Assembly: GCF_001186125.1 (NCBI RefSeq) | Contig: NW_014040463.1 | Location: 75,722 to 132,783, forward strand | Direction of reading: 5' to 3' | Length of the DNA: 57,062 nucleotides | Source: Sphaeroforma arctica JP610 | Taxonomy: Eukaryota > Opisthokonta > Ichthyosporea > Ichthyophonida | Shown here: piece after piece, positions 52,050-57,062 of the stretch | How the letters are laid out: every line of letters starts with the position of its first letter | How positions within the stretch are numbered: position 1 is the stretch's first letter | The notes under the pieces: generated by a model | The model's database searches: none | What the model was told of the DNA's origin: nothing | Seen by the model: only the letters and a program-made list of their open reading frames with translations | Made by a program: the position numbers and the translations under genes

Positions 52050-52450
52050 CGCCCTTATTTTATATTCAGGTAGTCTCAGAGCAACGTTCGCTCAAATGAA
52101 TAAGCTCCGTTGATACTTAAACGTTTATTTATCTGTATTTTTCTACTTTGCTAGATGAACGATTTCTTGGGGAAATTCTGTCATAACTTACGACTTGTTC
52201 TTTCAATTCTTTCAACAGTACTCTTCCAATTCAGAGTAGCTCTAAATATGTGTATAACTTGATACGTAAACGTTTATTTTTCTGTATTTTTCTACTTTGC
52301 AAGATGAACGATTTCTTGGGAAAATTCTGTCTGAAAATTAAACTGCTTCAAAAAGATGACATGGTATAGGTACAACGCCCTTATTTTATCTTAAATTAGT
52401 GTCAGAGTAACGTCTGCTCATAGGAATGAGCCCTGTTGACGCTTTTAGCT
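52050..52450 (+). repeat. 176-bp repeat, two copies interrupted by a 75-bp repeat
   Basis: Copies at about 52050-52180 and 52266-52450 share CGCCCTTATTTTAT, TTTTTCTACTTTGC and GATGAACGATTTCTTGGG. Between them lies 52181-52256, a different repeat also present at 53064-53139. Confidence 0.85.
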
Positions 52451-53063
52451 TATTAAGCAACCCAAAAAAGAATTGGAGCGATTGTAGTGCGCTAATACGA
52501 AATAAATTAGTGTACTAAGGTTTTCGGGAGGAAACCACTTTGCAATGATAAAAACCTCGTTTATTACACAGTTTACTATTCAAGTCGTTGACTTTCTCTG
52601 TACGAATTCTTCATTGTCTACGTAGACCCTATTAATACCATTTCAGTCCGTGAACCTTTGCAAGAATTCTTGTCTGCATCTTCTCAATGAATTTTATGTA
52701 TTTCATACAGATAGTCTTGTAAAACTCAAGTCAAACATCATCAAACATCATATATGCGAATACATGCCTTATACAAATCCCCTTCATTCTTAAATAGGGC
52801 ATATTATATTTATAGTCCAATATATATGCATTAACCATTCTGTTAGTCGTTATTAATCCACGACAATAGATTTTGATGGTGTCATGTTAAACATCAGTAC
52901 CACAACACTAGTAATCTCTATCATAGTTGTTTACTTGGTTTCACCTTGATGTAAACATCATAGTTGTGCTAATTTACACTTTTCAAGTATCCATATCCTA
53001 AAGTATATATTAAGATATTGTCAAAGCTATGTGATATGAATAACCTGTGTATGAACCAAGTCT

Positions 53064-53139
53064 TGTCATAACTTACGACTTGTTCTTTCAATTCTTTCAA
53101 CATTACTCTTCCAATTCAGAGTAGCTCTAAATATGCGTA
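53064..53139 (+). repeat. 75-bp repeat, second copy
   Basis: Nearly identical to 52181-52256 (GTCATAACTTACGACTTG ... CAGAGTAGCTCTAAATATG). Confidence 0.9.
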
Positions 53140-53639
53140 TAGCATACCGATCTTCGGTGTGCGCCCTACACGCCCCTCGATAGAGTGCTGCTTGTGCAAG
53201 CATCCAGCCTCTGCCGAAACATAACAGTTGCACACAAAAGACTGCTGTTGAACACAGCTAATACTTTGTAAACAGTGATTACAAATTACATCCAAATTAC
53301 ATCTACATAAGCACAGTGTTACATTGCATATACAGGTTGGTACCCTCTGAGCCCATTAAACAGCAGTTGACCTGTACTGTGATTGCAAGCGATAGAGTAA
53401 CTATCTACCATGTGATGATTATGTACAATCGATCTCAGTTTAGATTACAAATCCTAGAAGTCCTTTTAACTCATCGTGCATGCATAGTACTAAGTTTGGG
53501 TGACACTAACCATGTGTCAAACTGGCCAGTGTCTCAAGCAATCTTCACAACTTTGTAACTACAAGCCCCTGATTTGTCCCCCACATGGCGAAATGCATCT
53601 TACTTGCCTACACCATCATCATTCATACTTACCTTGTAG

Positions 53640-53903
53640 AGTAATGACTACGACAGTGGCTTTGAGAACAGTGATTTTAGTGATTCCAGTATGTCAGCGT
53701 TGCTTTCTGCGAGTCCAAGTGATGAGGATCAGTCCTTCGGTAGTCCATCTATATCTGACATGTCAACAGCTTCGCTAAATCAAAACCGCCATCATAATCG
53801 TCGTATGAGCATCCGGCATCAGAAATACATAATGCGTACGCAAGCCACCCTTGCACAACGGCCGATGTCTTATATGGGTGATCTCCAAGTTTACTACACT
53901 TAA
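53640..53903 (+). other. DSGF-motif serine-rich open frame (possible exon or transposon ORF)
   Basis: Follows an acceptor-like CTTGTAG and reads SNDYDSGFENSDFSDSSMSA, then a Ser/Asp-rich stretch and an Arg/His-rich end (NRHHNRRMSIRHQKY) to TAA. It resembles the small frame at 46265-46498 in motif order. Likely a retroelement accessory frame; the strand is opposite to the neighbouring pol remnant. Confidence 0.45.
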
Positions 53904-54719
53904 GGTATGCGACATATGGGTTTTTTTCCTTCCTTTATATCTGTCCATGGTGACTTAACTGCTTATTTGTACATGCTGATTTCTCTTCGGTACTCTGCAT
54001 TCTTGCACCATTTACATAGTAAGTTATATCCTATGTCTAAGCATACCTGTTATTTGTATAGCATTACATATAACAAATTCATATATGATCACCATCTATG
54101 ACCACATCCATGTTCTCAGATGTACATTTGTTCATCTGTCTTGTGCGTAGAATCCCATCAAAACCCATCTGAACACACATCCTCAATTGTGTAGGTGATA
54201 CATTCGTTGTGAATATGAATTCTACTAGTTGTGGCGCCAGTAGATGTGACCTTGACAACTCTGGGACACGCAACAGATGTCATTTATCTGTACTAGATGA
54301 CTTGTCACACAACACCTAATATCGACTCCGCACTGATTGCATCCGTGTAGACCATTCCTTAGTAGCTTTCGAAGTTAATAAAACTCTTGCCAACCGCGCA
54401 CGTACCGCTAGCGGCCTTTGGGCAAATGGTGAATCCCGAAACAACTAATTAAGTGTCCCACCGTCTCCATCTCCGACTCTGTATGTTTTTCTGCATGAAA
54501 TTAGTCTATGTATGTGCGAAGTAGCCTTACTACTTTCCTTTTGTAGCCAAGTACATGCATTACGGGACCTTCATGTGCTGTGACCGTAGCTGGGTAATAC
54601 CACTTGGCCCGCAACTTATGACTACCTATGTCTTTCCAGAAACGAACTATCGTTCCCACCGGTAGTTGTGGGGTCTCAATTCTACCCCTGTCCGTATCCC
54701 TCTGCTGGGCTAATCTTTT
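53904..54719. other. Stretch without recognised gene
   Basis: Short frames only; may be the eroded 3' part of the pol remnant that follows (its strand runs leftwards). Confidence 0.4.
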
Positions 54720-56495
54720 ACGTTAATCCAGTCTCACTGCTATCCTATCTCTTACCAGCGTGCTCAAACCAGTGTCATTCACAAGCATTTCACCAATTTT
54801 AACTTGTAAAGACATTCGTTGAGGTCCATCATATATCCTCCCAGTATGTAGGAAGTATGGTGAGAAGCCTGTCTGCGGCACAACTGCTGCATTGTATGCC
54901 AGGGCTGCCGCATACACTTTGTGCACCCAGTCATGGTAAGTTGAAGAGTCATTAAGACTCGCTGTCCACTCGGATAATTTGCGGATTGCTCATTCCGCTC
55001 TCCCATTTCTTACATGGTGCCCAGTTGTACTTAAATGTACATAGATGCCATTGTTCAAGGCAAACTGCTCAAATACCAAACTATCAAATTCGGTTCCTTT
55101 GTCAGCAGCTTTTCTTCTGGGTAGTCCCCATGAGAGTTTTTATTATCTCACGAATTTTATGATTCCCAGTGTATTCCGCAAAGTCGCCGTAAATGCACTA
55201 ATCCTTAGCAATTTGGACATTTCATTAACTAGAACCAATACCGAAGTTTCTCCCTTTGGGGCTTGAGGTAAGTCTACAAAGTCATTACTCCAATTTGCTG
55301 TTATTTGTATGGTTTGTTCCGGTTGCTGTAATAGTCCTAAAGCTTCTGGAGGAGGCCTCCCATATTGTTGATAAGGTGTCCACACTCTTCCTATCATTCT
55401 TATCTGCGCACGAAGTCCTTTCCACCCAAGCACGTCCTCTGTCAGATGCTCTAGTCTCTTCTGTGCCGCATGAGCATAAGTTACGTGCGAATATTGCAAT
55501 GCCTTTACCACTTGTGCTCCCGTCAGCGCTGTTCCCCATATTGTCCTAGAGGGGCACTGCATTAAGATAGGCCAGGGATCAACCTTTCCAGGTACTGCGA
55601 TCTGCTTGGGTCGTGAGACTCTTACGCCTTCTTGCATTAATTCTTTCTGCACAGCTTGCTCAGCTTGCCCCTTTTCGCCCAGCATTGTAGCCATTGGTGT
55701 CTTAGTTGCCTGATGCTCCACGTATCATTTCTCTGCGCGCGTAATGGATTGTTCCAACACCGATCGTTCCACGAACTGCACTGGCTCACATGCACCTATG
55801 AATTTCGCCGCCGCCTCCTGTGTCTTACCCACTCTCACATTTTTTTTTGGATTGACTAGCTACAATGGTTGTTTCTCTAGTTCTGGCGCTTCCTGAGACG
55901 CTTTCACCACTTCTTGGCGTTGCAATATCTCACAGTCATTCCATAAGTTTTTTTATTTGCTTGAACTTGCGTGGCCCAAGCCTACATATTATGGTTACAA
56001 AGGAAGGGGGTCCAGTTTCATCATGACCGTGCTTGTTGAATACTTAGTGTGTGGCCAGTAAGAGCAAGACAGAGTACACCACGCCTTCTCTGCTTGTGCC
56101 TTTTACAGTACCATCGACAACAATGTCCAGTGTGGGTTAAAGAACCAATTTATAGTAGGGTCGCCCCAGTGCATACAAAACACACCTCCTTCTAAGCTAG
56201 GCACACAGTAGAAAGGTAGCACTTGGTTACCTGGCAATGCGAATCCATCAGCGGGATGTGGCCCCCATAGTTTCTCAGCTCGCTTAAAGTACTGAGATGT
56301 CAACTGGTATTCTATTGTCGACGCTATACTAATCGATGGTTCTGAAAAATTAACTCGCAAATCCTTGTTTTCTCTTGATATCCGCATAATAGGATCTAGG
56401 GTAACACATAGCCGAGACATTACATCGGCCACTGGATTTTGATCTCCAGGTATGGGAATGATTTCTACCTCAAAGTCTCTGATCACATCATAATA
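54720..56495 (-). mobile_element. Second Ty3/gypsy-like pol remnant, fossil
   Basis: On the minus strand: RNase H end (FEVEIIPIPGDQNPVADVMS) followed by the same type of extra domain as in the larger element (AEKLWGPHPADGFALP; INWFFNPHWTLL) at 56103-56486; integrase zinc-binding and core-like region at 55143-55721; integrase C-terminal-like part (YNAAVVPQTGFSPYFLHTGR) at 54723-54926. RT, protease and gag are absent, so it is truncated, and it has several breaks. Its right end abuts a 176-bp repeat copy. More divergent than the larger element, hence probably older or a different lineage. Confidence 0.7.
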
Positions 56496-56502
56496 TCAAC
56501 CA

Positions 56503-56607
56503 AAATGATTTCTTGGGAAAATTCTGTCTGAAAATGGAGCTGCTTGGAGAATATGGCATGGCATAAGTACATCGCCCTTATTTTATCTTTATGTAGTATC
56601 GGAGCAA
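56503..56607 (+). repeat. 176-bp repeat, partial copy
   Basis: GATTTCTTGGGAAAATTCTG through GAGAATATGGCATGGCATAA to GTAGTATCGGAGCAA; shows the uninterrupted unit join that the large LTR element splits elsewhere. Confidence 0.85.
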
Positions 56608-57062
56608 TGAAACAGAATACTAAAATGTTTACAATTGTCTTTAAACTGGATTTTAAACAACTGATCCTTTTGGATCATTGTTCCACTCTTTAATAAGGCT
56701 TTTGTCCGACTATGTATTATAACTACATCTAGTTACAATACCTAATATTCGGTATTTCGCCCTTTAAGCTAAAATTCTTCTAAAACGAAAAGAGACTTTA
56801 AACCCTATTGGCTTTTAAAGGTCATAAAACGAGAACATTTCATGTTTCGCCGGATAAGTCAATGCTTTTAACCTCAAGGAAGTCATGCTTGAACCAAGCT
56901 GACAGTCCTCTAATGTGTAACTGTGGGTAATCAGTTTCGCACGAGGAAGATAAGTATTTCTTAACGTGATTTCGTTATCAGAATATATTTATCTCATTTG
57001 CTAGTGATGGAAAACGAAATGATTTAATTCGAGGGAAACCCCTCACTAGGACTCCAAACAAT
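56608..57062. other. AT-rich end of window
   Basis: Nothing recognised. Confidence 0.4.

Larger units (their letters stand above)
51519..53639. other. Repeat-bearing spacer
   Basis: Contains copies of the 176-bp repeat (52050-52450), two copies of a 75-bp repeat (52181-52256, 53064-53139) and AT-rich unique sequence. A 61-codon frame starting at ATG 51730 is unrecognised. Confidence 0.5.

Overview
This is nuclear DNA of an intron-rich eukaryote. The genes have GT-AG introns of about 200 bp to 1.7 kb and AATAAA-type signals. They encode typical eukaryotic housekeeping proteins: ribosomal protein S9, NOP58, an ESCRT-III CHMP1, a NudC/CS-domain protein and a FAF1-like p97 adaptor. Introns and spacers are full of TA/TG microsatellites. 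A unicellular opisthokont (for example an ichthyosporean-like holozoan) would fit the protein sequences, but this is a low-confidence guess from memory of the families.

The left two thirds (1 to about 31.4 kb) is gene territory. A FAF1-like gene (+, 5' end outside the window) runs to 7353, followed by a 4.4-kb spacer, RPS9 (+, 11795-13089), a single-exon Ser/Thr kinase (+, 15849-17333), a NudC-type gene (-, 18475-20655) divergent from CHMP1 (+, 21160-21786), then NOP58 (-, 24234-27264) divergent from an unrecognised five-exon gene (+, 27907-31383). I rebuilt the splice structures of FAF1, RPS9, NOP58 and the five-exon gene by matching exon phases; the coding exons join in frame. The genes serve unrelated processes (protein degradation via p97, translation, box C/D snoRNP assembly, membrane scission, chaperoning), so the layout looks like ordinary eukaryotic packing with divergent promoters and not a functional cluster.

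The right third (about 31.4 to 57 kb) is a repeat and transposon landscape. It holds a decayed hAT-like DNA transposon (-, about 36.2-38.2 kb), an 8.3-kb Ty3/gypsy chromodomain LTR element (-, 38472-46783), a Ty1/copia remnant (+, about 47.3-48.0 kb), a second Ty3/gypsy-like pol remnant (-, about 54.7-56.5 kb), and scattered copies of a nucleosome-length repeat of about 176 bp. Both Ty3-type elements abut copies of that repeat. The larger one splits a repeat unit with a 4-bp target-site duplication. An unrecognised spliced gene (-, about 50.1-50.5 kb) lies among them.

The most unusual features are: (1) the last exon of the FAF1-like gene lies between two minisatellites, one repeating its splice-acceptor edge and one repeating its stop-codon edge; (2) a diverged 18S rRNA 3' end lies inside a TA/TG-rich intron; (3) a perfect 28-bp palindrome sits in the NOP58 divergent promoter; (4) the Ty3/gypsy elements carry an extra domain between RNase H and integrase, and similar short DSGF-motif peptides occur at two places in the transposon-rich part. 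I found no convincing tRNA gene, CRISPR array or prokaryote-style operon.
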